Assembly: GCA_030431825.1 (NCBI GenBank)
Contig: JAUIIJ010000014.1
Location: 30,709 to 94,708 of the forward strand
Reading direction: 5' to 3'
DNA: 64,000 nucleotides
Source of the DNA: Alphaproteobacteria bacterium
GTDB lineage: Bacteria > Pseudomonadota > Alphaproteobacteria > Rhodobacterales > Rhodobacteraceae
Shown here piece by piece: positions 54,386 through 62,797 of the stretch. The notes below the pieces were generated by a model. The model was not told the origin of the DNA and did no database searches. It was given only the letters and a program-made list of their open reading frames with translations. The stretch's first letter is position 1. Each line of letters begins with the position of its first letter. The position numbers and the translations under genes are program-made.

Positions 54386-55387
54386 ATGACTCCCGGCGTT
54401 CGCAACCTGATTACGGATGTGCCCGGATTGCTTGTGGGTAACGCCCAGAACGCAACGTTGAAATCCGGCACCACGGTTTTGCTGGGCGAGGATCGGCTGA
54501 CCGCGTCCTATTCCGTCATGGGCGGGGCGCCCGGCACCCGCGAGACCGATCTGCTCGAGCCGGACAAGTCGGTGGAACAGGTCGACGCGATCGTTCTGTC
54601 TGGCGGGTCGACCTATGGGCTGGATGCGGCGTCAGGCGTCGTGTCGGGCCTGCGCGCGCAGGGGCGCGGTTTTGCCCTGTTGAACCTGCGCATCCCGCTG
54701 GTGCCGACGGCGATCATTTTCGATCTGCTGAATGGCGGTGACAAGGATTGGATCGACAACCCCTATCCGGCGCTTGGTCGCGCGGCGCTCGCGGATGCGC
54801 GGGCCGATTTCGAGATTGGCAGTGTCGGAGCCGGGACCGGCGCGCTGACCGGCATGCACAAGGGCGGATTGGGCTCGGCGTCGCTGGTGCTTGAGAGCGG
54901 TATCGCGGTGGGCGCGTTGATTGCCGCCAACCCGGTCGGCAGCGTGACGACCCCCGGCGAGCGGCATTTCTGGGCTGCGCCCTTCGAAATTGGCGATGAA
55001 TTCGGCGGGCTTGGCCCCGATCCACGCGGTGGGTTGGGCCGCAGCGTCGACAGCCGCAAGGCCGGCGCTTTTGCACAGCTGGCGCACACCGCGATCGGGA
55101 TCGTCGCCACGGATGCGTGCCTGACCAAGGCGCAGGCCAAAAGAATGGCGACGGTTGCCCATGACGGTTTGGCGCGCGCCATCGTGCCATCGCATACGCC
55201 GAGCGACGGGGACCTTATGTTTGCCGTCTCCACGAATGGTCGCGCGATGCAGAACCCCGAGGGTGATCTGCGGGATATTGGTCACGCGGCAGGCCTGTGC
55301 ATTGCGCGGGCGGTCGCGCGCGCGGTTTATCATGCGCGCCCCGCACCGGGCGATCTCTTGCCCTGCTGGAGCGACGGTCAGTCCTGA
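54386..55387 (+). CDS. P1 family (DmpA-like) aminopeptidase
   Basis: A 333-residue member of the peptidase family S58, which are N-terminal nucleophile-type enzymes that self-cleave between Gly and Ser/Thr. Landmarks: NLITDVPGLLVGNAQ at the start, AIVLSGGSTYGLDAASGV, FEIGSVGAGTGALTGMHKGG, GLGSAS (probable processing point and nucleophile) and MFAVSTNGRAMQNP-like C-terminal text. These enzymes hydrolyse D- or beta-amino-acid-containing peptides, but the substrate here is unknown. It has no signal peptide. ATG 54386 is preceded by CAGGG. The neighbouring genes do not explain its role. Confidence 0.87.
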   Translation: MTPGVRNLITDVPGLLVGNAQNATLKSGTTVLLGEDRLTASYSVMGGAPGTRETDLLEPDKSVEQVDAIVLSGGSTYGLDAASGVVSGLRAQGRGFALLNLRIPLVPTAIIFDLLNGGDKDWIDNPYPALGRAALADARADFEIGSVGAGTGALTGMHKGGLGSASLVLESGIAVGALIAANPVGSVTTPGERHFWAAPFEIGDEFGGLGPDPRGGLGRSVDSRKAGAFAQLAHTAIGIVATDACLTKAQAKRMATVAHDGLARAIVPSHTPSDGDLMFAVSTNGRAMQNPEGDLRDIGHAAGLCIARAVARAVYHARPAPGDLLPCWSDGQS

Positions 55388-55461
55388 TCCATGATGCTTG
55401 CCAGAGCGGGGAAGGGCCGCTACCTACGCATTTCATGTCAAAGCCGACCGAAAACACAGCC

Positions 55462-56016
55462 ATGACCGATCTCATCCCCGCCTGGGTCGATGGAACGCTG
55501 ACGCCCGTCGAAAAGCTGGCCGCCCATCGCGAGGGTATCCGGCACAAGGCGGTGTCGGTCTTCGTGATCCGTGGACAGGATATCCTGCTTCAGCGCCGGG
55601 CGCTCGGCAAATATCACACACCCGGGCTTTGGGCGAACACCTGCTGCACCCATCCGCACTGGGGCGAGGCCGCCGGTGATTGCGCGACCCGGCGCTTGCA
55701 GCAAGAGCTTGGGATCACCGGCCTTGATCCGCAGTACCGGCAAACACTCGAATACCGTGCGGATGTTGGCGGCGGTCTTGTCGAACACGAGGTCGTGGAC
55801 GTTTTTCTGGCCCACGCGCCAGAAGCGTTGCGGCTTGCGCCCAACCTTGACGAGGTCATGGAGACCCGCTGGCTGGCGTATGCGGATCTGTTGCAGGAGG
55901 TTCAGCGCCACGGTGAACGATTCACGCCCTGGTTGCGCATCTATCTTGACCGGCATTCCCGGGCCATTTTCGGCGACCATCTTGGAGCCGGGCAGGTCGT
56001 ATCGCGTTCCGGCTGA
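55462..56016 (+). CDS. idi: Isopentenyl-diphosphate delta-isomerase, type 1
   Basis: Interconverts IPP and DMAPP for isoprenoid synthesis (quinones, carotenoids, bactoprenol). The Nudix-fold enzyme (184 residues) has the family active-site motifs NTCCTHP (catalytic Cys) and GLVEHEVVDVF (catalytic Glu region), plus the start IPAWVDGTLTPVEKLAAHRE, as in Rhodobacter Idi. I chose ATG 55462; another in-frame ATG at 55435 would add nine residues, and neither has a clear Shine-Dalgarno site. It is in its own transcription unit, away from isoprenoid or photosynthesis genes. Confidence 0.92.
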   Translation: MTDLIPAWVDGTLTPVEKLAAHREGIRHKAVSVFVIRGQDILLQRRALGKYHTPGLWANTCCTHPHWGEAAGDCATRRLQQELGITGLDPQYRQTLEYRADVGGGLVEHEVVDVFLAHAPEALRLAPNLDEVMETRWLAYADLLQEVQRHGERFTPWLRIYLDRHSRAIFGDHLGAGQVVSRSG

Positions 56017-56033
56017 GATGCCTTCGCCAAACG

Positions 56034-56073
56034 GGTTTATCGCGAAACGCTTTGAGATATTTCAACGCGTTAG
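56034..56073. repeat. Second copy of the dispersed intergenic repeat
   Basis: Contains ATCGCGAAACGCTTTG (56039-56054, identical to 26581-26596) and TTTCAACGCGTTA (56060-56072), a variant of the core at 26544-26554. GGTTTATCGCGA (56034-56045) is the inverse of 26501-26512. It lies 18 bp after the idi stop, between idi and the ABC importer. Confidence 0.6.
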
Positions 56074-56195
56074 CGGATGATAGTCGTCTCGAGCGCCTCG
56101 TGAAACGCCTGGAGGCTTGAATAACCTGCGATCTCGGCCAGAATGGCGCCGGAATTGCCGCCACGGGCATCACACTACCGACAGGGAGTTTACGC

Positions 56196-57677
56196 ATGAA
56201 ACCCATTTCCAGCCTGGCATTCGCCAGCGCCATCGCGCTCGCCGCCTCTCTGGGTGCCGCGCAGGCCCAGGGCGATCTGACGGTCGCGCTGCAACTTGAG
56301 CCACCGCATCTCGACCCGACCAGCGCCGCGGCGGGTGCCATCGATTCGGTTGTCTATTCCAACATTTTCGAAGGGCTGACCCGGTTCATGGGCGACGGTT
56401 CCATCGTGCCCGGCCTTGCCGAAAGCTGGGAGATCTCCGAAGACGGGCTGTCCTATACCTTCCGTTTGCGCGAAGGGGTGACGTTTCATGACGGCACCGC
56501 GATGGATGCCGAGGACGTCAAGTTCAGCCTTGACCGCGCCCGCGCCGAAGACAGCGTGAATGCGCAGAAGGCGCTGTTCGAAGCGATTTCCGAGGTCGAG
56601 GTTGTCGATCCTCTGACCGTCAAGCTCACGCTGAGCGAGGCGAACGGGCTGCTGCTCTTCAATCTGGCCTGGGGGGATGCGGTGATCGTGGCCCCGGAAA
56701 GCATCGCGGACATCAAGACGAACCCGGTCGGGACCGGAGCATTCAAATTTGTGGACTGGGTACAGGGCGACAGGATCGAGATCGCCAGAAATCCGGATTA
56801 CTGGGGCACGCCCGCGGTGCTCGACACCGCGACATTCAAGTTCATCAGCGATCCGACTGCGGCATTCGCGGCGGTGATGGCCGAGGATGTGGATGTGTTC
56901 TCCGCATTCCCCGCGCCCGAGAACCTGCCCCAGTTCGAGGCCGATCCCCGGTTCCAGGTTCTGGTCGGATCGACCGAAGGCGAGACCATCCTCGCGACGA
57001 ACAACAAGCAGCCACCATTTGACGACATCAGGGTTCGCCAGGCTCTGGCCCACGCCATCGACCGCCAGTCGATCATCGATGGCGCGATGTTCGGGCTTGG
57101 CATTCCGATCGGCACCCACTTTGCGCCGCATCACCCGGCCTATGTCGATCTGACCGGCAAGTCCGGTTATGATCCGGACAAGGCCCGCGCGCTGCTGGCC
57201 GAGGCGGGTCTTGCCGACGGGTTCGAGACCACGTTGCACCTGCCGCCGCCCTCCTACGCGCGCCGTGGTGGCGAGATCGTTGCGGCGCAACTGGCCGAGG
57301 TCGGGATCAAGGCCGAAATCATCAATGTCGAATGGGCGCAATGGCTGGAGAGCGTGTTTCGCGGCAAGAATTTCGGCCTGACCATCGTCAGCCACACCGA
57401 ACCCATGGATATCGGCATCTATGCCCGCCCGGATTATTACTTCCAGTATGACAACAAAGCGTTTCAGGATGTGATGGCCGAATTGAACCGGACAACGGAC
57501 GAAGCGAGACGCACGGAACTGTTGCAGCAGGCACAGACCATCATAGCCGATGATTACGTCAACGGTTACCTCTTCGAACTGGCCTTCCCGACGGTTGCCA
57601 AGGTGGGCGTGCAAGGGCTCTGGCTCAATGCACCGACGCAGGCCACCGATCTGACAGCCGTCAGTTGGGCGCAATGA
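56196..57677 (+). CDS. ABC transporter substrate-binding protein, peptide/nickel (SBP_bac_5) type
   Basis: A 493-residue periplasmic binding protein. Signal peptide: AFASAIALAASLGAAQAQ. The SBP_bac_5 pattern follows: LEPPHLDPTSAAAGAIDSVV, FEGLTRFMGDGSIVPGLAES, YTFRLREGVTFHDGTAMDAE and NPVGTGAFKFVDWVQGDRIE. It is not a lipoprotein. AGGGAG is located just upstream of the ATG. It is first in a four-component importer gene set (binding protein, two permeases, fused ATPase). Family members bind peptides, nickel, or other small ligands; the ligand cannot be told from the sequence. Confidence 0.92.
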   Translation: MKPISSLAFASAIALAASLGAAQAQGDLTVALQLEPPHLDPTSAAAGAIDSVVYSNIFEGLTRFMGDGSIVPGLAESWEISEDGLSYTFRLREGVTFHDGTAMDAEDVKFSLDRARAEDSVNAQKALFEAISEVEVVDPLTVKLTLSEANGLLLFNLAWGDAVIVAPESIADIKTNPVGTGAFKFVDWVQGDRIEIARNPDYWGTPAVLDTATFKFISDPTAAFAAVMAEDVDVFSAFPAPENLPQFEADPRFQVLVGSTEGETILATNNKQPPFDDIRVRQALAHAIDRQSIIDGAMFGLGIPIGTHFAPHHPAYVDLTGKSGYDPDKARALLAEAGLADGFETTLHLPPPSYARRGGEIVAAQLAEVGIKAEIINVEWAQWLESVFRGKNFGLTIVSHTEPMDIGIYARPDYYFQYDNKAFQDVMAELNRTTDEARRTELLQQAQTIIADDYVNGYLFELAFPTVAKVGVQGLWLNAPTQATDLTAVSWAQ

Positions 57678-57769
57678 CCGCGATGGCTTTGCCCGCGGCT
57701 GGCTCTGCTTGTCCGCAGGTGCTTGTGGACTGAAACTGCCGCTGGACCCGGTGGGGCCGGCGGCCTAAC

Positions 57770-58726
57770 GTGCCCGCGATGCTGCGCTATTCACTCAAAC
57801 GCCTGATATCTCTCGTGCTCAGCCTGGTTGTCGCCTCGCTGGTCATTTTCCTTGTGATCGAGGTTGCGCCTGGTGACCCCGCCAGCTTCATGCTGGGGAT
57901 CAACGCGCAACCAGATACGGTTGCGGCGCTGCGCAGCGAACTTGGGCTGGACGTACCCAAGTGGCAGCGTTACCTGGATTGGGCCGGGGGCATGCTGATC
58001 GGCGATTTCGGCACCTCCTATACCTATCGTACGCCGGTTTCAGAGATGATCGCGGACCGTCTTTGGGTCTCGCTGCCGCTGGCGTTGTTCGCGCTGACGA
58101 TTTCGACGCTGGTGGCCTTTCCGGCGGGGATCTATGCCGCGTCGCGCCGGGGGCGTGCCGGAGATGCGGCCGTCATGGGCGCAACACAGCTTGGCGTCGC
58201 GATCCCGAATTTCTGGTTCGCGATGATGATGGTGCTGGTCTTCGCCATCAATCTGCGCTGGTTCAGCGCGGGCGGTTTTGCCGGGTGGGACAAGGGGATT
58301 CTGGCGGGGCTGCATTCGCTGACGCTCCCGGCGATTTCCCTTGCCCTTCCGCAGGCGGCGATCCTCGCGCGCGTCATGCGCTCGTCTCTACTGGATATTC
58401 TCGGCGAGGACTTCATGCGCACCGCCCGTGCCAAGGGGCTGAGCCGGGGGCAGGCTCTGTGGCGGCACGGGGTGCGCAATGCGCTGATCCCGGTCCTGAC
58501 GATCATCGGCCTGCAATTCTCGTTCCTGCTCGCCGGGGCGATCATCATCGAGCAGGTGTTCTATCTGCCCGGGCTGGGTCGGCTGGTGTTTCAGGCCATC
58601 AGTTCGCGCGACCTGATCGTGGTCGAAAGCGTTGTGATGCTGCTGGTCTTTTCGGTGATTACCGTGAATTTCGTTGTCGATCTGGCCTATGCGCTGGTCG
58701 ATCCGAGGCTGAGGAGGCGATCATGA
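57770..58726 (+). CDS. ABC transporter permease, DppB-type
   Basis: First inner-membrane subunit of the importer, 318 residues. The N-terminus is the DppB-type LKRLISLVLSLVVASLVIFL, and the conserved loop AKGLSRGQALWRHGVRNALI with LLAGAIIIEQVFYLPGLGR is the EAA-like coupling site and signature of this family. The first possible start is GTG 57770 (used here); ATG 57779 is a close alternative. The stop overlaps the next permease (ATGA). A 92-bp gap separates it from the binding-protein gene. Confidence 0.92.
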   Translation: MPAMLRYSLKRLISLVLSLVVASLVIFLVIEVAPGDPASFMLGINAQPDTVAALRSELGLDVPKWQRYLDWAGGMLIGDFGTSYTYRTPVSEMIADRLWVSLPLALFALTISTLVAFPAGIYAASRRGRAGDAAVMGATQLGVAIPNFWFAMMMVLVFAINLRWFSAGGFAGWDKGILAGLHSLTLPAISLALPQAAILARVMRSSLLDILGEDFMRTARAKGLSRGQALWRHGVRNALIPVLTIIGLQFSFLLAGAIIIEQVFYLPGLGRLVFQAISSRDLIVVESVVMLLVFSVITVNFVVDLAYALVDPRLRRRS

Positions 58727-59538
58727 CACGCAATCTGCTTCTGGGCGCTCTGCTGTCCATGCTCGTCCTGTTGATGGCGTTGGTTTCCTTTGTCTGGACA
58801 CCATATGACCACGTGGCGATGAACATCCCGGCCAAGCTGCAGCCCCCCGATGCCGAGCATTGGCTGGGCACCGATCATTTCGGGCGCGACATGTTCAGCA
58901 TGATCATGGTGGGCGCGCGCACGTCGATCGCGGTGGCGCTCGTGGCGGTCGGGATCGGCATGTTGCTGGGGGTTCCGCTGGGGCTCGCCGCGGCCGCGCG
59001 CAAGGGCAGCTGGCTGGACGAGGTCATCATGCGCGGCAACGATCTGGTCTTTGCCTTTCCCAGCCTCGTGATCGCCATTCTGATCACGGCGGTGCTGGGC
59101 GCAGGTGCGGTGAACGCGATCATCGCCATCGGAATTTTCAATATCCCGGTTTTCGCAAGGATCACGCGCGGCGCTGCGCTGTCCCTGTGGGAGCGCGACT
59201 TTATCCTTGCCGCCCGCGTCGCGGGAAAATCGGGCGCGCGGATTTCCTTTGAACACATCCTGCCCAATGTCATGAACCTGTTGATCGTGCAGGGTACCAT
59301 CCAGTTCTCCCTGGGCATCCTTGCCGAAGCGGGATTGTCCTATGTCGGGCTGGGTGCCCAGCCGCCGACGCCCAGCTGGGGGCGGATGCTGGCGGATGCG
59401 CAAACCATGGTAAGCATCGCGCCGCACCTTGCGCTGGTGCCGGGAGTCGCGATCGTGCTGACGGTTCTGGGGCTGAACCTGATGGGCGACGGGTTGCGAG
59501 ACTACCTGGATCCCCGCCTCAGGGTCAGTCGCGCATGA
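58723..59538 (+). CDS. ABC transporter permease, DppC-type
   Basis: Second inner-membrane subunit (271 residues). It starts with a hydrophobic helix (LLLGALLSMLVLLMALVSFV), then HWLGTDHFGRDMFSMIMVGA, the DppC/OppC hallmark, and FAFPSLVIAILITAVLGAG and PTPSWGRMLADAQ near the end. The coupling region is ARVAGKSGARISFEHILPN. ATG 58723 overlaps the upstream stop and is preceded by GAGGAGG. The stop overlaps the ATPase gene. Confidence 0.93.
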   Translation: MTRNLLLGALLSMLVLLMALVSFVWTPYDHVAMNIPAKLQPPDAEHWLGTDHFGRDMFSMIMVGARTSIAVALVAVGIGMLLGVPLGLAAAARKGSWLDEVIMRGNDLVFAFPSLVIAILITAVLGAGAVNAIIAIGIFNIPVFARITRGAALSLWERDFILAARVAGKSGARISFEHILPNVMNLLIVQGTIQFSLGILAEAGLSYVGLGAQPPTPSWGRMLADAQTMVSIAPHLALVPGVAIVLTVLGLNLMGDGLRDYLDPRLRVSRA

Positions 59539-61130
59539 GCCTCCTTGAAATCGATAACCTGTCGCTGGCCATTGGCGGTACCCCTATCCTGAACGAAGTG
59601 TCGCTGTCGGTGGCGCCGGGCGAAATTGTCGCCGTCACCGGAGAGAGCGGATCGGGAAAATCCATGACTGCGCTTGCGGTCATGGGCCTGCTGCCGTCCG
59701 ATGCACGGGCCAGCGGGGCAATAGACCTGGACGGTGCTGACATCCTGTCGAGTACCGAGGCGGAGATGTGCCGATTGCGGGGCAGCGCTGTCGGCATGGT
59801 GTTTCAGGAGCCGATGACGGCGCTGAACCCGGTCATGACAATCGGCGATCAGGTGGCGGAAACCATCCTTGTGCACAAGGCAATGTCGCCGGAGGCGGCC
59901 CGCCAGCGTGCACGCGAGATGCTGGACCGGGTGGGCCTGCCGGCAGGGCGGTTCCCGATGAGCCGGTATCCGCACGAACTCTCGGGTGGCCAGCGTCAGC
60001 GTGTCGTCATTGCAATGGCCATCGCCTTGCGCCCCAAGCTGCTCATCGCGGATGAACCGACCACGGCGCTTGACGTGACCACGCAGGCGCAAATCCTAGA
60101 CCTGTTGAAATCGCTGGTCGCCGATTTTGAAATGGGGCTCCTGATGATCACCCATGATCTCGCGGTGGTTGCCCACTTGGCGGACCGGATTGTGGTGATG
60201 CGACGCGGCGATGTCGTCGAAACCGGGGAGACCGCAGAGTTGCTCGCGCACATGCAGCACCCCTATACCAAGATGCTGTTCCAGGCCTCGACACACAAGG
60301 TTTCGCTGCCGGTGCCGCCGGCGCCCGAACCCCTGTTGCAGGTACGGAACGTGGTGCGAGACTATCGTTTGCCCCGTACGCGGCTTTTTGCACCGGTCGA
60401 GCATTTCCGCGCGGTGAACGATGTCAGTTTCGTGTTGAACCGGGGCGAACGTCTCGGGCTTGTCGGGGAAAGCGGTTGTGGAAAATCCACGCTCACACGT
60501 GCGGTTCTCGGGTTGGAACCGGTGCAGTCGGGTGCAATTCTGCTCGACGGCCTGCCGGTCCATGCCGGTGGCGCGCCAGACATATCGGTCCGGCGCAAGA
60601 TGCAGGTGGTCTTTCAGGACCCGTTCGGATCGTTCAATCCCCGTCATCGCGTGGACCGCCTGGTGACGGAGCCATTTCATCTGCTTGACGAGCCACCTCG
60701 CGGTGCGGCCCGCAAAGAGGCCATCGCCGAGGCTCTGACAGCGGTCGGTCTGCATCCGGATGACGCGCGCAAGTACATCCACGAGTTTTCCGGCGGTCAG
60801 CGCCAGCGCATCGCCATCGCCCGCGCCCTCATCATCCGGCCCGAGTTGATCGTGTTTGACGAGGCGGTCAGCGCGCTGGACGTTTCCGTGCGCGCCCAGA
60901 TCCTCGATCTGCTTGCCGAACTGTGTGGCGCCTATGACCTGACCTATCTTTTCATCAGTCACGACCTGAGCGTCGTGCGCACGGTGACCGACCGTGTCTT
61001 GGTGATGCGGGCCGGACAGATCGTCGAACAGGGCGACACAGAGGCAGTGTTCCAGAACCCGCAACACCCCTATACCAGATCGCTGATCGCCGCCGCGCCC
61101 CAGTTGCCCGAACCGGCGCTCGCGTCATGA
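59535..61130 (+). CDS. Fused dual-ATPase subunit of the ABC importer (DppD-DppF type)
   Basis: A 531-residue protein with two ABC domains in one chain: domain 1 (~1-255) with Walker A GESGSGKSMTALAVMG, signature LSGGQRQRVVIAMAIAL and LLIADEPTTALDVT; domain 2 (~270-530) with GESGCGKSTLTRAVLG, FSGGQRQRIAIARAL and IVFDEAVSALDVS. Both sites look intact. It replaces the separate DppD and DppF found in other organisms and is a common form in alphaproteobacteria. ATG 59535 overlaps the permease stop. It ends 23 bp before the convergent pncB. Confidence 0.94.
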   Translation: MSLLEIDNLSLAIGGTPILNEVSLSVAPGEIVAVTGESGSGKSMTALAVMGLLPSDARASGAIDLDGADILSSTEAEMCRLRGSAVGMVFQEPMTALNPVMTIGDQVAETILVHKAMSPEAARQRAREMLDRVGLPAGRFPMSRYPHELSGGQRQRVVIAMAIALRPKLLIADEPTTALDVTTQAQILDLLKSLVADFEMGLLMITHDLAVVAHLADRIVVMRRGDVVETGETAELLAHMQHPYTKMLFQASTHKVSLPVPPAPEPLLQVRNVVRDYRLPRTRLFAPVEHFRAVNDVSFVLNRGERLGLVGESGCGKSTLTRAVLGLEPVQSGAILLDGLPVHAGGAPDISVRRKMQVVFQDPFGSFNPRHRVDRLVTEPFHLLDEPPRGAARKEAIAEALTAVGLHPDDARKYIHEFSGGQRQRIAIARALIIRPELIVFDEAVSALDVSVRAQILDLLAELCGAYDLTYLFISHDLSVVRTVTDRVLVMRAGQIVEQGDTEAVFQNPQHPYTRSLIAAAPQLPEPALAS

Positions 61131-61153
61131 GCCGCCCGGCCGGTGCAAAAGGC

Positions 61154-62446
61154 TCAGACCACGACGGCTAGCCGTTCCTGCTCGCCAACCCCGAAGACAC
61201 GCTTGTACCGCTCGATTTCGTCGGGCGGTCCCATCGCCTTTTCCGGGTTGTCCGACAGCTTGACCGTCGGGCGACCATTGGCGGCGACCGCTTTGCAGAC
61301 CAGAGAGAAGGGCGCAAGCGCGTCGTCGGGCACGAGACCCCGGAAATCATTGGTCAGCAGCGTGCCCCAGCCAAAGGACGCATTGGTTTCGCCGGCGAAT
61401 TCACGAGACAGTTCAATGATCTTTTCAACGTCAAGCCCGTCGGAAAAGATCACGCGCTTTTGCTTCGGATCCTCGCCCCGCTGGCGCCACCAGTCGATTG
61501 CGATCCGGGCGGCTGCGGCGGGGTCGCCGCTATCGATGCGAATGCCCGTCCACCCGGCGAGCCAGTCTGGCGCGCGCTCGAGAAACCCGCGCGTGCCGTA
61601 GGTATCGGGCAGGATGATCCGCAAATTGCCCTCGTGTTCCTCGTGCCAGTCCGAAAGCACATCATAGGGCGCACGGGCGAGGGCGGCATCGTCTTCGGCA
61701 AGCGCGGCATAGACCATCGGAAGCTCGTGCGCATTGGTGCCGATCGCCTCGACCTCGCGCCGCATCGCGATCAGGCAGTTCGAGGTGCCGGTGAATTTTC
61801 TGCCCAGCCCCTCCATCATGGCCTGCACGCACCAATCCTGCCAGAGGAAGGAATGACGGCGTCGGGTGCCGAAATCGGCGATCCCGAGGGGTTCCACATC
61901 GCGCAGCCGCTCGATCTTTTCCCAGACACGGGTCATGGCGCGGGCATAGAGCACCTGAAGCTCGAACCGCCCCATCCCGTCCAGAACCGCACGGCTGCGC
62001 AATTCCATCAGCACGGCCAAGGCCGGAATCTCCCAAAGCATGACCTCGGGCCAGCTTCCTTCGAATGTCAGTTCATACTGATCCCCGCGGCGCTCAAGAT
62101 GATAGGCGGGCAGGCGCAGGTTCTCGAACCACTCCATGAAGTCGGGACGAAACATCTGGCGCTTGCCGTAAAACGTGTTGCCGCGCAACCATGTGCTCTC
62201 GCCCCGGCTCAGGCGCAGCGACCGGATATGATCGAGCTGCTCGCGCAGTTCTCCCTCGTCGATCAGGTCGGCAAGCGGAATCCGGGTGGTGCGGTTGATC
62301 AGCGAAAACGCGACCTCGGTTTCCGGCTTGTTGCGGAACACCGACTGGCACATCAGCAGCTTGTAGAAATCCGTGTCGATCAACGACCGCACGATGGGGT
62401 CGATCTTCCACTTGTGATTATAGACGCGTGTAGCGATGTCGACCAT
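61154..62446 (-). CDS. pncB: Nicotinate phosphoribosyltransferase
   Basis: First enzyme of NAD salvage (Preiss-Handler): nicotinate plus PRPP gives nicotinate mononucleotide, using ATP. A 430-residue protein with the family motifs IVRSLIDTDFYKLLMCQSVF at the start, ELQVLYARAMTRVWEKIERL, GIADFGTRRRHSFLWQDW, FTGTSNCLIAM and GIRIDSGDP, then VKLSDNPEKAMG. I set the start at 62446; GGAGAA is a suitable site before it. An in-frame start 18 codons earlier lacks this support. It is convergent with the ABC importer and divergent from the repeat-protein gene. Confidence 0.94.
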   Translation of the reverse strand: MVDIATRVYNHKWKIDPIVRSLIDTDFYKLLMCQSVFRNKPETEVAFSLINRTTRIPLADLIDEGELREQLDHIRSLRLSRGESTWLRGNTFYGKRQMFRPDFMEWFENLRLPAYHLERRGDQYELTFEGSWPEVMLWEIPALAVLMELRSRAVLDGMGRFELQVLYARAMTRVWEKIERLRDVEPLGIADFGTRRRHSFLWQDWCVQAMMEGLGRKFTGTSNCLIAMRREVEAIGTNAHELPMVYAALAEDDAALARAPYDVLSDWHEEHEGNLRIILPDTYGTRGFLERAPDWLAGWTGIRIDSGDPAAAARIAIDWWRQRGEDPKQKRVIFSDGLDVEKIIELSREFAGETNASFGWGTLLTNDFRGLVPDDALAPFSLVCKAVAANGRPTVKLSDNPEKAMGPPDEIERYKRVFGVGEQERLAVVV

Positions 62447-62797
62447 GTGGCGGTTCTCCTGCTGCCTGACCGTTCTGCCAACCCATGACTTGCGGGGCAA
62501 GCCCCTGATGCGGCGAACCCATCGGCTGCGCAGACGGTGCGCACCGGAATTTCATCGCGGAAACGGAGCTTTCACGTGCCGGTGTCAGCCCGCGATATGT
62601 GGGGGCCAGGCATCATTCCAGAATAGGAATGTGACATCTGTTAACCATTTTTTCTTGCGGAATCTGTTGCCCGATTGGCACAATAGTCGAAGAAGCAGGC
62701 CTGATCGCGCGGATTTTATGGCGCGGGTTCTGTTCCGATTGATTGCGACCTTCATGCCCTCTCGGGCGACTTTTTTGATTTTATTGGGGAAAATGCG
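62447..62797. other. 351-bp AT-richer intergenic region
   Basis: It holds the divergent start regions of pncB and the repeat-protein gene. The stretch 62638-62690 and 62770-62785 is notably T-rich (TTAACCATTTTTTCTTG; TTTTTTGATTTTATT). A GCCC/GGGC hairpin with TCTC loop (62756-62767) followed by T6 (62771-62776) might be a weak attenuator just upstream of the repeat gene. Short ORFs here look non-coding. No promoter box is strong enough to name. Confidence 0.4.

Noticed and set aside
62676..62691. Sigma-54 type promoter (TGGCAC...)
   Set aside because: The -24 GG is present but the -12 GC at the required spacing is missing.
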